64,000 nucleotides of DNA from UBA7672 sp041398245 (GCA_041398245.1 JAWKVC010000011.1:1-64000), one strand, 5' to 3'; counted from the stretch's first letter, positions 46,801 to 55,534 are shown. Numbers and translations: made by a program. Notes: a model not told the origin generated them from the sequence alone.

Positions 46801-48754
46801 GGCCGTTGAAACGGTCGTTTTCGGTCTCGCGGCTCCAGATCGCTTCGAACGCGTGCTCAAAGCGCGAGTCGAGTCGCTTGTGTCCGGGCGGACGGTCGAT
46901 CCGCAGGTCGTGAACATAAACTGTTCCGGCTGGACGGCCGTCAGCGGTGAAGCGAATAGGGTAGGCAAATTCCGCCTGCACCCGCAGGCCCATGCGCTCC
47001 AGAACCGGCACGATGTCCGCCAGATCCAGCGGTTGATCGCGGTGGTAGATCTTGACGTGGCTAACGCCAGCCGCGAGTTCGGGCCCCCAGACGCGGGCCC
47101 GCAGCGCCTTGCCCGGAGCGAGCGCCGCAATCGCGAGAAGATCGGCAAGACCTTCCTCCGGCTCGAAGGCTTCCTTGTACGCAACCGAGAAGCTGGCGTG
47201 GGCTGCCAGCGTCTGGTCCGACCGCGTGGCGCGCGCAACGCGCGTCAGGGCGTCCTCCCATGTTTCGAACAACTGGCGTAACTGCAGATCGAGCGCATCC
47301 TCGTCCGGCTCGGGATGGCCGCGATCGACGCCGATGACCAGGTGGACGCGCGCAAGCGGTCCTTCGCCGAAGGAGGGATAAAATGCCGTTGTCCGTCCTC
47401 CGTAGGCTTCGGCCAGAAGCCTGTGCGCGCGCGTGCGCAGTTCGGAATTGTAGCTGTCGCGCGGGGTGTAAAGCAGGGCGGACACATAGCGATCGAAACG
47501 GTCGCGGCGAATGAACAGGCTGGTGCGCGGCCGTAGAAGAAGGCGCAACACGCCGGCGGATATGCGCTGCAGATCGGCTTCGGAAATCTGGAAGAGTTCG
47601 TCGCGCGGATAGGTCTTGAGCACGGCGTCCAGCTGCTTGGCGGAGAAGCGCGATCCCTGCGGTGCGGCGGCCTTCACGTTCTCGATCTTGCGACGGATAA
47701 GCGGCACTTCATCCGCCGCCCGCGTATAGGCCTCCGATGTAAACAGGCCCACGAAGCGGGTTTCGCCGATCACTTCGCCACGGGCGTCGTAACGCTTGAC
47801 CCCGACATAGTCGGCATGGCTGCGCCGGTGAACGCGCGAAACGAAGCTCGCTTTGGCCACCAGGATCGGCAAGGGCTCGTTGATGAAGGCGCGGATGGTC
47901 GGGGCCAGCATGGTCGGTTCGGCGCCGCGCGTCAGGACATTCCGGGAGGGGTCGCGCAGGATTCCGAGGCCGGACGTTTCCTCGACGACAGGCTCTTCCG
48001 CCGCAAGGTGGCCATCCTTGTCGAGCGGGAAGACATAGTCGCGGGCGCCGAGGTAGGTGAAGTTTTCGTCGGCCAGCCACGCGAGGAAGGCGCGGGCTTC
48101 GTTGATGTCGCCGGCGCTGCGTTCGCCTGCGGCCTCTATGCTGGCCAGCGCCTTGGATGCCGCTTCCATCTTGGAGCGCATGGCGTGGAAATCGGCGTTG
48201 ACGACGTCAACATCGGCAAATGTCAGCTCCAGCTGTTTCTGCAGCTCTGCCCGCAAGCCGTCGTCGAGCGCGGGCAGATGGATCTGGATGGTCGAGCGCC
48301 TGCCATGTGGGCCGGTCACGACCGGATGCAGGACGGCGCGAACCTCGACCTTCGCGTCCTGGCAGGCGTTGATCGCGCTATCCACCAGGAAGGCCATGTC
48401 CGGACCAACGATCTCCGCGACGTCGAGGCTCAGGGGCCTGCCGTCGGGGCCGGTCGCGCGGCGCGTGCGGATGACGCGCTTGCCGCTGATTTCATTGTCC
48501 TTGTTCAGCTTCCAGAGATCGGCCGCCAACATCGCGGTCTCATCGACCGAAAGCGTCAGGAAATCGTCGATGAAAGCATCGGACCGGTACTGGTCGAGGA
48601 AAGCGATGCAGTCGTCCGACAGCGCCTTGCCGCCTTTCAGCACCGCTTCAGCCGCCGCCAGCAACTCGTCACGAGAGAATGCAAGATCGTTCGACAGGCT
48701 GGGAGTCTCCGGTTTCGCGGTTCGCCGCTGGAATAGCTTGAGGAGGATCGACAA
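43871..48754 (-). CDS. NAD-specific glutamate dehydrogenase, large (180-kDa) type
   Basis: This giant 1,627-residue enzyme deaminates glutamate to 2-oxoglutarate with NAD+. The N-terminal half carries ACT-like regulatory regions (FLVDSAINACQDAKVEVRAVLHPVV, RSTIQIHLPA). The catalytic half contains GPVARGGLRWSDRRDDFRTEVLGLVKAQQVKNAVIVPVGSKGG, and the dinucleotide region includes VIGIGDMSGDVFGNGM and EGANLGVTQAGRIEFARKGGR. The start is TTG at 48754 without a clear ribosome-binding site, preceded by an in-frame stop seven codons upstream. Three GANTC sites lie 104-126 bp upstream. It is followed by a GNAT gene. Confidence 0.94.
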   Translation of the reverse strand: MSILLKLFQRRTAKPETPSLSNDLAFSRDELLAAAEAVLKGGKALSDDCIAFLDQYRSDAFIDDFLTLSVDETAMLAADLWKLNKDNEISGKRVIRTRRATGPDGRPLSLDVAEIVGPDMAFLVDSAINACQDAKVEVRAVLHPVVTGPHGRRSTIQIHLPALDDGLRAELQKQLELTFADVDVVNADFHAMRSKMEAASKALASIEAAGERSAGDINEARAFLAWLADENFTYLGARDYVFPLDKDGHLAAEEPVVEETSGLGILRDPSRNVLTRGAEPTMLAPTIRAFINEPLPILVAKASFVSRVHRRSHADYVGVKRYDARGEVIGETRFVGLFTSEAYTRAADEVPLIRRKIENVKAAAPQGSRFSAKQLDAVLKTYPRDELFQISEADLQRISAGVLRLLLRPRTSLFIRRDRFDRYVSALLYTPRDSYNSELRTRAHRLLAEAYGGRTTAFYPSFGEGPLARVHLVIGVDRGHPEPDEDALDLQLRQLFETWEDALTRVARATRSDQTLAAHASFSVAYKEAFEPEEGLADLLAIAALAPGKALRARVWGPELAAGVSHVKIYHRDQPLDLADIVPVLERMGLRVQAEFAYPIRFTADGRPAGTVYVHDLRIDRPPGHKRLDSRFEHAFEAIWSRETENDRFNGLVVALGTDWRSAALLRTLCRFRTQSGLDPSEIVQVRALAEHPDISNNLLKLFGLKFDPAVRSDLDARRKSIVPLIAEIEKQLDGVATLDADRALRRLLSLIKACQRTNFYLRDEDGRPFRHIAVKIASREADPLPAPRPYREIFVWSPDVEGVHLRFGPVARGGLRWSDRRDDFRTEVLGLVKAQQVKNAVIVPVGSKGGFYPKTLPVHGTREEIQAVGIAAYKTFVGALLQITDNIVDGKTVHPTGVVPWDGEDPYLVVAADKGTATFSDIANGLSAERGFWLGDAFASGGSAGYDHKKMGITARGAWEAVKRHFREMGHDTQSQPFSVIGIGDMSGDVFGNGMLLSKFINLRAAFDHRHIFLDPNPADLEATWNERKRMFDLPRSSWADYDRSLISKGGGVFERSAKSISLSPEVKAMTGIGDDAVTPDALIKALLASEIDLLWFGGIGAYIKASTQAHADVGDKTNDVLRVDAVDVRAKVIAEGANLGVTQAGRIEFARKGGRINTDAIDNSAGVDSSDHEVNIKILTTEAINQGTLKASERDALLASMTDEVGHLVLENNYDQTGALTVMQATAAADLDSHEALIDSLEAQGKLDRVVEGLPSTDAFRRLREAGQGLTRPELAVIMAYSKLDLFGSIVASPAPDDPAFEDLLVGYFPKELAAYESARRRHRLRREIIGTRLSNRLVNMTGASFAVQKRDAEGMDAGQIARAFEAAFGAFDLETLVKRIDALDGQIPAGAQTMMMVETAANLRMLTGAFGSDPELGRSSVAAIVKRYRDAVGEIRSILPDALSPLVLGRVETRANVYCSAGAPADVAHDVALVRALASARETVDISAQTGWPLESALFVQHQIGEMLGIDRLRSAARDLQPRDQWDRVALHKVADDLPRRQTEITIAAIRVAQQGGQSPGGVDRETASRIAANWIAPRRAMADRLSQPMSTFDRQGGWSLAKLVLLGDAVREFVYAVRAESGA

Positions 48755-48857
48755 GGGAATCGCCGTCGCTGAGTGCTAGACCCGCCCGATATGAGCCGGC
48801 AAGGGCCAAGATATGCCCCAGAATTGCTGCGGTGCGGTGAAACCCGCCCGTGCAACG

Positions 48858-48880
48858 GAGTCAGCAGAGTCGGCCGAGTC
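48858..48880. repeat. Three GAGTC (GANTC) sites with 9-bp period
   Basis: GAGTC occurs at 48858, 48867 and 48876, separated by AGCA and GGCC spacers, giving exact 9-bp periodicity in the 175-bp gap upstream of the NAD-GDH gene. GANTC is the methylation site of the alphaproteobacterial CcrM enzyme. Regulation is inference. Confidence 0.5.
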
Positions 48881-48929
48881 GTTTGGGGCGTGGCGTCCCG
48901 GGGGCGGGACGGCGCCGGCGGAGATCAGG

Positions 48930-50225
48930 TCACACGTCGGTCATGTGCGGGTGACGATCGACTTCCTGTGCATCCAGTACGTCGTCAATCGGATTGTCGC
49001 CCGGCTTTCCGTCGGCAGACATCAGCACGGCGATCCAGCGGGCGCCGGGGACCTGCGCCAGCACGATCATCACCAGCACCGTAAGTGGAGCCGACAGGAA
49101 CATGCCGACGGGTCCCCACAGGGCGCCCCAGATGGCAAGTGACAGCAGGACAACAAGCGGCGACAGGTTCAGGCTGTGCGCCTGCATGCGCGGGGCCACG
49201 AAGTTGCCGATCAGGAACTGCCAGAAGCTGACGCCGGCGAAGACAACCAACGCGCAGAGGATGGCGTTATCCGGCATCCATCCGGGCCATGTTGTTTCCG
49301 GCTGCACGATCGCGAACAGCGTCGGCAGTACGGTCGCGATGATCGATCCGATGGTCGGAATATAGTTGAGGACGAAGATCACGAACGACCAGAACAGGGC
49401 GTTGTCGAGGCCGATCACCAGCAGCGTCACATAAGTCAGAGACGTCGAGATAATCGACAGGGACGTCTGCACCCAGAGATACTGTTCCATGGTGCGACGG
49501 ATCTGGTCGCCGAGCTGGCGCGATCGGGCCCGGTCCGCCGGTCGGACGAAAACCCTGTCGAGCTTGCGGGAGAAGGCCCCGGCAGAGACATAGAGGAAGG
49601 CCACATAGATCAGGATCAGCAGCATGTCGGTGATCAGGCCGGAAACGAATCCGGCTGCTATGGGTGCAATGCTGCCGGCATACTCCGTCACCAGATTGGA
49701 GAGGGTCGGCGTCGTATCCGCGGCTTGAGCGGCCGGCGGCGCAGGCTCTGGCGTAGGTTCATCGAAAGGAGCGAGCAGGGCGTCGCCGGGCGTCAGCGGC
49801 GGCGGGGTCGCAGGCTGGGCCGGGTTGATCTGTGGAGAAGAAGCGACCGGCGGCTCGTCCGGTTGGAGCGGCTGGGGCAGCATATTGTAGATGTCGCGGA
49901 TCACAGTGTTGATCCGCGCTTCATAGTCTTCCGACTTGGCCTGGAATTCGGTGATGGCGCCGCTCACGACACTGACAAAGGTCAATACGCTGAGGGCGAC
50001 GACGGTCACGGCGAACAGGTTCGCCAACCATCCGGGAATGTCGGGAAAAGGCCGCCGTATAGCGCGCGCGAACCCCTCCATGATCAGCCAGACAAAGACC
50101 GCCATCGCGAAAGGCGCGAGAATGCGCGCGCCCTGATGCAGCACGAAGCCGGTTGCAACCGTCGCGATAAGCCAGACGCCCGCCGTCAACCAGGTTCTGT
50201 TGTCTGTCCCGCCCGGCGCTTCCAT
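48930..50225 (-). CDS. AI-2E/PerM family transporter
   Basis: The 431-residue membrane protein of the AI-2E transporter (PerM/YdiK) family has an N-terminal hydrophobic pair, a central extracytoplasmic region, and C-terminal helices including IFVLNYIPTIGSIIATVLPTLFA and GALWGPVGMFLSAPLTVLVMI, the family signature. A Pro-rich insertion (about residues 115-165, PQINPAQPATPPPLTP) enlarges the extracytoplasmic loop. The substrate is unproven. It lies upstream of the NAD-GDH gene on the same strand with a 175-bp gap. Confidence 0.9.
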   Translation of the reverse strand: MEAPGGTDNRTWLTAGVWLIATVATGFVLHQGARILAPFAMAVFVWLIMEGFARAIRRPFPDIPGWLANLFAVTVVALSVLTFVSVVSGAITEFQAKSEDYEARINTVIRDIYNMLPQPLQPDEPPVASSPQINPAQPATPPPLTPGDALLAPFDEPTPEPAPPAAQAADTTPTLSNLVTEYAGSIAPIAAGFVSGLITDMLLILIYVAFLYVSAGAFSRKLDRVFVRPADRARSRQLGDQIRRTMEQYLWVQTSLSIISTSLTYVTLLVIGLDNALFWSFVIFVLNYIPTIGSIIATVLPTLFAIVQPETTWPGWMPDNAILCALVVFAGVSFWQFLIGNFVAPRMQAHSLNLSPLVVLLSLAIWGALWGPVGMFLSAPLTVLVMIVLAQVPGARWIAVLMSADGKPGDNPIDDVLDAQEVDRHPHMTDV

Positions 50226-50441
50226 CTCGGAAAAGATATTGTGTGTTTCGGTTGCTGCAAAGCTTAACGCGAATGATTGTGTGCAGCTTCCGGAAACAAT
50301 CGCACATCAAGGCGGCCCCTTATCATTTCATCGATGTCATGTGCGGCCCGGCGCGCCTGATCGCGCGCCCTCAGGACCTTGCGGCTTGGCGTTGGCGGAT
50401 GGGCCTTCTAGTGTGCTCCGACGCAAGACCGGGACGGCACA

Positions 50442-51989
50442 ATGACGGATTCGATATTCCTTGGCGGCGGCGGGCCAGACCACAAACTGCCCCAGAACCT
50501 GCTTCTGTCCCGCGCCAACCGGCATGGGCTGGTCGCGGGTGCCACAGGAACCGGCAAGACGGTGACCCTGCAGGTGATGGCCGAGCAGTTTTCCGCGGCC
50601 GGCGTGCCTGTCTTCTGCGCCGACGTGAAGGGCGATCTTTCCGGCATCTGCGTACCCGGCGCGCCCGAGGGGAAGATGCTCGAGAAGTTCAACGAGCGCG
50701 CGGCGCAGATCGGGCTCGAGAGCCTCACCTATTCGGCCGCCCCCTGCATCTTCTGGGACCTCTATGGCCAGCGCGGACATCCAATCCGGGCGACCGTTTC
50801 GGAAATGGGGCCGCAGCTATTGTCACGCCTGCTCAACTGCAACGAGACGCAGGAAGGCGTGATCACGATCGCCTTCCAGTACGCGGACGACAACGATCTG
50901 CTGTTGCTGGATTTCAAGGACCTGCGCAGCCTGCTTGCGCACATCTCCAGCATTTCCTCGGAGATCCAGCGCACCTACGGCAACGTGGCGCCCGCCTCGA
51001 TCGGCGCTGTGCAGCGTTCCCTTCTGCTGCTGGAGCGGGAGGGGGCGGAACAGTTCTTTGGCGAGCCGGCGCTGGAGCTGGCGGACTTCATGCGCGTGGA
51101 CACGCAGGGCCGCGGATACATCAGCGTGCTCGATGCGACCACGCTGATCAATTCGCCGCGGCTCTATTCCACCTTCCTTCTCTGGCTGCTGGCCGAGCTG
51201 TTCGAGCAGCTGCCGGAGGTCGGTGATCCGGAGAAGCCGAAACTGGTGTTCTTCTTCGATGAGGCCCATCTGCTGTTCGATGGCGCCCCCAAGGCGCTGG
51301 TCGACAAGATCGAGCAGGTCGTCCGGCTGATCCGGTCCAAGGGAGTCGGCGTCTATTTCGTGACGCAGAACCCGAAGGACCTTCCTGAAAGCGTGCTGGC
51401 GCAGCTTGGTTGTCGTATCCAGCATGCCCTGCGGGCTTATACGCCGACCGAGCGCAAGGCGGTGAAGGCGGCGGCCCAGAGCTTCCGGCCAAATCCCGAC
51501 ATCGACACGGAGGCGGCGATCACGGAACTCGGCACCGGCGAAGCGCTGGTTTCTTCCCTCGACGCCAAGGGCGCCCCGACCGTCGTCCAGCGCACGATCA
51601 TTCGTCCGCCGATGTCGCGGCTTGGCCCGGCGCCGGAGGAAGGCCGGGCGGCTGTCCAGGCGCAAAGCCCTGTCGCGATGAAGTACGACACGGTGATCGA
51701 TCGCGAGTCGGCCTATGAAATCCTCACCGGCCGTGAGGCGAAGGCCGCGAAGGAGAAGGAGGCGCTGAAACGCGCTGAAGCCGCCGAGGCGGAAGCGGCA
51801 CGCGCCCGGCGGGAAGCCTCCAAGGCGGCTGCAACCAGCCGGTCGCAGGCTTCCTCCCGCGCGTCTTCGACGCGCAAGTCCAGCCGCCAGACCCCCACGG
51901 AAGCCGCCACCAATACCTTTGTGCGAACAGCCGCGCGTGAGCTTTCGAAGTTTGTGTTCCGCGGTATTTTCGGGAACCGGAAGCGCTAG
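50442..51989 (+). CDS. yjgR: HerA-like ATPase, YjgR/DUF853 family
   Basis: This 515-residue FtsK-HerA superfamily ATPase has Walker A GATGTGKT at about residue 33 and Walker B KLVFFFDEAHLLFDGAPK. Other conserved stretches are FCADVKGDLSGI and GVGVYFVTQNPKDLPESVLAQLG. The tail is Ala/Lys/Ser-rich (SQASSRASSTRKSSRQTP). The cellular role of the family is unproven; DNA pumping is inferred. It begins after a 216-bp divergent gap and is followed 3 bp later by the SRAP-like gene. Confidence 0.92.
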   Translation: MTDSIFLGGGGPDHKLPQNLLLSRANRHGLVAGATGTGKTVTLQVMAEQFSAAGVPVFCADVKGDLSGICVPGAPEGKMLEKFNERAAQIGLESLTYSAAPCIFWDLYGQRGHPIRATVSEMGPQLLSRLLNCNETQEGVITIAFQYADDNDLLLLDFKDLRSLLAHISSISSEIQRTYGNVAPASIGAVQRSLLLLEREGAEQFFGEPALELADFMRVDTQGRGYISVLDATTLINSPRLYSTFLLWLLAELFEQLPEVGDPEKPKLVFFFDEAHLLFDGAPKALVDKIEQVVRLIRSKGVGVYFVTQNPKDLPESVLAQLGCRIQHALRAYTPTERKAVKAAAQSFRPNPDIDTEAAITELGTGEALVSSLDAKGAPTVVQRTIIRPPMSRLGPAPEEGRAAVQAQSPVAMKYDTVIDRESAYEILTGREAKAAKEKEALKRAEAAEAEAARARREASKAAATSRSQASSRASSTRKSSRQTPTEAATNTFVRTAARELSKFVFRGIFGNRKR

Positions 51990-51992
51990 ACA

Positions 51993-52658
51993 ATGTGCGG
52001 GAAGTTCACGCAGGTCGAATGGTGGAGCGACATCGAAGCGTTTTCACAACCGGTCGATGAAATCCCGGACAATGTGCCCGTCACTGTCTCGACGCCGATG
52101 CGTCTGGCGAAGGTTGTGCGTCTTGGGGAGGACGGAAAGCGGGAGCTGGTCGCAATGCGATGGGGCTTCTCGAGGCCGGAAAACCCTGCTTTCAAGCCGG
52201 ACCATATGCACGCCCGTGCGGAAACGGTGGATACGCGGCCAACATTCGCCGAATCGTTCACGGAGCGCCGTGGCATCGTTGTTATCGAGACCTTCAACGA
52301 GGGTGAGGCCATGCCGTCGGGCAAGACGAAGCAGTGGGTCATCCGGTCGAAGAGCCGAAAGCCCATCGCGATCGCGGTCATCTGGGAAGAGTGGGCGGGC
52401 GATACTGGCTCCGAGCCTACCTTTGTCATGATAACCGTTCCGCCAAACCCACTGATTGCGCGCATCACTGATCGCATGCCGGCAATCCTGCGTCAGGAAG
52501 ACTGGCCCATGTGGCTCGGCGAGGCCGATGCGCCGCTTTCCGATGTGAAGGCGCTGCTGAAGACGTTCGACGATGAAGGCGCGTGGGAGATGACCGAGCA
52601 GGCGTCGACCAAGGCGGCGAAGACTGCGAAGCCAAAGTCGCAAATCGATCTCTTCTGA
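51993..52658 (+). CDS. Divergent SOS-response-associated peptidase (YedK/HMCES-like)
   Basis: The 221-residue SRAP-fold protein keeps Cys2 (MCGKF), which in characterised members crosslinks abasic DNA through a thiazolidine. Glu103 (FNEGE) may correspond to the catalytic Glu. Two usual active-site residues differ: the NARxE motif reads HARAE (Asn to His73), and the His before DRMP reads Thr (RITDRMPAIL, T159). The tail is Lys/Ala-rich. It starts 3 bp after yjgR, so it is likely co-transcribed. A role in DNA protection is plausible but the altered residues leave it uncertain. Confidence 0.82.
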   Translation: MCGKFTQVEWWSDIEAFSQPVDEIPDNVPVTVSTPMRLAKVVRLGEDGKRELVAMRWGFSRPENPAFKPDHMHARAETVDTRPTFAESFTERRGIVVIETFNEGEAMPSGKTKQWVIRSKSRKPIAIAVIWEEWAGDTGSEPTFVMITVPPNPLIARITDRMPAILRQEDWPMWLGEADAPLSDVKALLKTFDDEGAWEMTEQASTKAAKTAKPKSQIDLF

Positions 52659-52846
52659 TCGTTCCCACACGGATGATCGCGCGCTTCGCGCGTTCAAAAA
52701 TTTCTGCAGAAAATTTTCGGCGACGAGTCGCGCAGGCGATTTTGGAAACTTCGCGTTCAGTTTCTCGCGGCAGTTTGCGCGGCATCAGATCGATACGGCG
52801 CATGCGCAGTGCATCGCCGCAGCAAGTTGAGAACCTGGAGAGCAGA

Positions 52847-53155
52847 ATGCCCACGAAGACCAAGACCTCGAAGAAGACCAAAGCCAAAGTCGTCGCCATG
52901 CCGTCGCCCATGCCGACCGCGCCAATGCCCGCTGTGGTTGCTGTCGCTCCGGTTGCGACCGTGATCCCGATGCCGAAGAGGCCGGTTGCGAAGAAGCCCG
53001 CCGCCAGGAAGCCGGTGGTGAAAGCTTCCGCCAAGAAGCCGGCTGCGAAGAAGCCGGTGGCCGCGAAGGCTGTCGCCAAGAAGCCCGCGCCGAAGATGAG
53101 GGTCGCCGCTGCGTCGGTGAAGCCGGCCCGCAAGGTCGCCCGCAAGAAGAAGTAA
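52847..53155 (+). CDS. Histone H1-like Lys/Ala/Pro-rich protein
   Basis: The 102-residue very basic protein starts MPTKTKTSKKTKAKVV. The second half is tandem KKPA/KKPV-type repeats (AKKPAARKPVVKASAKKPA, AAKAVAKKPAPK) ending ARKVARKKK. It resembles histone H1-like nucleoid proteins such as HctB and the AlgP tail. A GGAG site precedes the ATG by 6 nt. The 188-bp upstream gap has a 12-bp palindrome TTTCTGCAGAAA at 52701-52712 in an AT-rich patch and a short GCGCG/CGCGC hairpin near 52680. It likely binds DNA nonspecifically. Confidence 0.85.
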   Translation: MPTKTKTSKKTKAKVVAMPSPMPTAPMPAVVAVAPVATVIPMPKRPVAKKPAARKPVVKASAKKPAAKKPVAAKAVAKKPAPKMRVAAASVKPARKVARKKK

Positions 53156-53182
53156 GCGCTCTACGCCAATCCGAAACCAACG

Positions 53183-53217
53183 CCGGCGCGATCCTTCAGG
53201 GTCGCGCCGGTTGCTTT
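53183..53217 (+). terminator. Terminator between the H1-like gene and ubiB
   Basis: The CCGGCGCGA arm at 53183-53191 pairs with 53202-53210; extra pairs extend the stem. TTGCTTTT follows. Confidence 0.82.
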
Positions 53218-53230
53218 TGAGGCCCGTGAA

Positions 53231-54772
53231 TCAAGGCTGATTGGCCAATGCGTACCAGAGTCCGGCGGCCGAGGCCGCCGCGATCAGGAAGCCGGTCAGC
53301 GCCCAGCCCCAGCCGGTCGTGCGTTTGACGACGACGGGAGACGCGGTCGGCGCTGCAGCGCGATTGAGGGCTGCGTCCAGCTTCTCGAGGGTTTCTGGCA
53401 GGCGTCGCAGACGGGCGATCGCTTCGCGGGCCGTATCAACCGCCAACCGGCGCAGGCCCTCCGGGCCGAACTCCCGGCGCGTCCAGCGTTCGACGATTGG
53501 TTTGGCGGCTTGCCAGATATTGTGTGCCGGATCGATGGAGCGCGCGACGCCTTCGACCTGAACCATCGTCTTCTGCAACAGGATGAGTTCCGGCCGCAGG
53601 TGCATGCCAAACTGGCGCGTGATGTCGAACAGCTGCAACAGCACGCGTGCCATCGACACCTCGGTCGCGTCCTTGCCGAAGATGGGCTCGCCGACGGAAC
53701 GCAACGCTTGCGCAAACTCGTCCGCCGAATGCTCGGCCGGAACATAGCCCGCCTCGAAGTGAACCTCGGAAACGCGCTTGTAGTCGCGCTCAAGGAAGCC
53801 CTTGATGATCTGGGCGAGGAACAGGCGCTCGTTCATGCCGATGCGGCCCATGATGCCGTAGTCGACCAGCACGAGCCGTCCATCCGGCGCCAGGATCATG
53901 TTTCCTTCGTGCAGGTCGGCATGGAAGAAACCATGATCAAGCGCACAGGCGAGGAAGCCGCGCGTGACGCGATTGGCGAGATCGATGCGCTGGTCGGGCG
54001 AGAGCGGGCCCGGATTCGTCAGCGAGCGTCCCTCGATCCATTCGGTGGTCAGCACGCGCTGGCTTGTACGCTCCCAGTCCACCTCGGGCGCGTGAACATA
54101 GCCGTCAATCGCCGCGATCTCGGCAAATTCGGACGCGGCGCCGGCTTCGAACCTCAAATCCATCTCGCGGGTCAATGAACGCGCCATGGTGTCGATGAAG
54201 GCGGCCGGCTCCATGCGCTTTACTTCGGCGTTGCCGTGTTTCTGCGCAGAATAGGCGATGCGGCGCATGGCCCGCAGTTCCAGCTCCATCGAGCGCTCGA
54301 TGTTCGGCCGCAGAATCTTCACGGCGCGCGGGCCGTTCGGCGTCTCCATCCGGTGAACCTGCGCGACCGAGGCGGCTGCCACAGGATCGGACAGGTTGGG
54401 GAAGAGGCGACCAGCCTCCTCGCCGAACTGCTGGCGCAGGATTTTCTGGGCTTGCGATTTGGGGAAGGCCGGTAGCGCATCCTTGAGTCGCGACAGGTCC
54501 GTTGCGGCCTCGACGCCGATCACGTCAGGCCGCGTCGCCATGAACTGGCCGAGCTTGATCCAGGCCGGCCCCAGTTTTTCCAGCGCGCGTGCAAAGCGCT
54601 GGCCCGGCCGCCCCTTGCCGCCGCCGCCCGGAAGGATGCGCAGCACGGCGCCGGCGGCTTTCGCGGCGAAGGGAATGCGGGCGCGATAGGCGTCCGGGAT
54701 GATGATGTCATTCAGCACCATGACGGCGCCGGCGCGGGCAAGGCGCATATAGTCGGAAAGCGCGGTGAACAT
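53231..54772 (-). CDS. ubiB: UbiB ubiquinone biosynthesis ABC1-family kinase-like protein
   Basis: This 513-residue ADCK/ABC1 protein supports ubiquinone biosynthesis at the inner membrane. The KxGQ motif is in LGPAWIKLGQFMATRPD, and an Ala-rich nucleotide loop lies in DPVAAASVAQVHRM. The catalytic-type loop HADLHEGN precedes VDYGIMGRIG. A C-terminal membrane helix (GWALTGFLIAAASAAGLWYALA) anchors it. It begins 3 bp after ubiE, in the same operon. Confidence 0.95.
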   Translation of the reverse strand: MFTALSDYMRLARAGAVMVLNDIIIPDAYRARIPFAAKAAGAVLRILPGGGGKGRPGQRFARALEKLGPAWIKLGQFMATRPDVIGVEAATDLSRLKDALPAFPKSQAQKILRQQFGEEAGRLFPNLSDPVAAASVAQVHRMETPNGPRAVKILRPNIERSMELELRAMRRIAYSAQKHGNAEVKRMEPAAFIDTMARSLTREMDLRFEAGAASEFAEIAAIDGYVHAPEVDWERTSQRVLTTEWIEGRSLTNPGPLSPDQRIDLANRVTRGFLACALDHGFFHADLHEGNMILAPDGRLVLVDYGIMGRIGMNERLFLAQIIKGFLERDYKRVSEVHFEAGYVPAEHSADEFAQALRSVGEPIFGKDATEVSMARVLLQLFDITRQFGMHLRPELILLQKTMVQVEGVARSIDPAHNIWQAAKPIVERWTRREFGPEGLRRLAVDTAREAIARLRRLPETLEKLDAALNRAAAPTASPVVVKRTTGWGWALTGFLIAAASAAGLWYALANQP

Positions 54773-54775
54773 GCC

Positions 54776-55534
54776 CTAGACCGCCCATCCCGTATGCAGG
54801 CTGGCGATGCCGCCCGAATAGTTCTGATAACCGACCTGCGAAAAGCCGGCGGCGCGGATCCGTGTCGCAAAGTCGTCCTGGTTGGGAAAGCGCCGGATCG
54901 ATTCGACAAGATACTGGTAGGACGCACGGTCGCCCGTCACCAGCTCTCCCATCGCCGGGATCACGTTGAACGAATACTTGTCGTACGCGTCCTGCAGCAC
55001 GCGGTGCGTCATGTGCGAGAATTCGAGACAGGCGAAGCGGCCGCCCGGCTTCAGCACCCGGCGGAATTCGGACAGCGCCCTGTCGATCTCCACCACATTG
55101 CGGATGCCGAAGGAGATGGTGACTGCATCGGCGCTGCGGTCCGGAAAGGGCAACGCTGCGGCATCGCACGCCACGCGCGGCATGTTCCGGTCCGTCGGCT
55201 TGATGCCTGCAACCAGCATCGCTTCATTGATGTCCGAGACGACGGTGAAGGTCCCTTCCGTCGCATTGCGTCGCCGCGCGACCTCATTGGCCCGCTTCTG
55301 GAAGGCGCGCGCCACATCGCCCGTGCCGCCCGCCACGTCGATCAGCGTTTCGCCCGGCTGCGGGTTCAGCCAGGCGATCATGTTGGCCTTCCAGATCCTG
55401 TGGACCCCGGCCGACATGAGATCGTTCATCAGGTCGTATTTCGAGGCGACGGATGCAAACACGTCTTTGACGCGGCGGGATTTTTCATCCCGGCTGACAT
55501 CCTCGAACCCGAAGGAGACCTTGTCCTCGTCCAT
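54776..55534 (-). CDS. ubiE: Ubiquinone/menaquinone biosynthesis C-methyltransferase UbiE
   Basis: The 252-residue class I SAM methyltransferase acts in ubiquinone synthesis. Motif I is LIDVAGGTGDVA, with family motifs VFASVASKYDLMNDLMSAGVHRIWK, FPDRSADAVTISFGIRNV and RVLKPGGRFACLEFSH. ATG 55534 gives the standard length; the open frame extends far upstream as an antisense shadow of mutM. It is divergent from mutM across 48 bp, an arrangement conserved in alphaproteobacteria. Confidence 0.95.
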   Translation of the reverse strand: MDEDKVSFGFEDVSRDEKSRRVKDVFASVASKYDLMNDLMSAGVHRIWKANMIAWLNPQPGETLIDVAGGTGDVARAFQKRANEVARRRNATEGTFTVVSDINEAMLVAGIKPTDRNMPRVACDAAALPFPDRSADAVTISFGIRNVVEIDRALSEFRRVLKPGGRFACLEFSHMTHRVLQDAYDKYSFNVIPAMGELVTGDRASYQYLVESIRRFPNQDDFATRIRAAGFSQVGYQNYSGGIASLHTGWAV

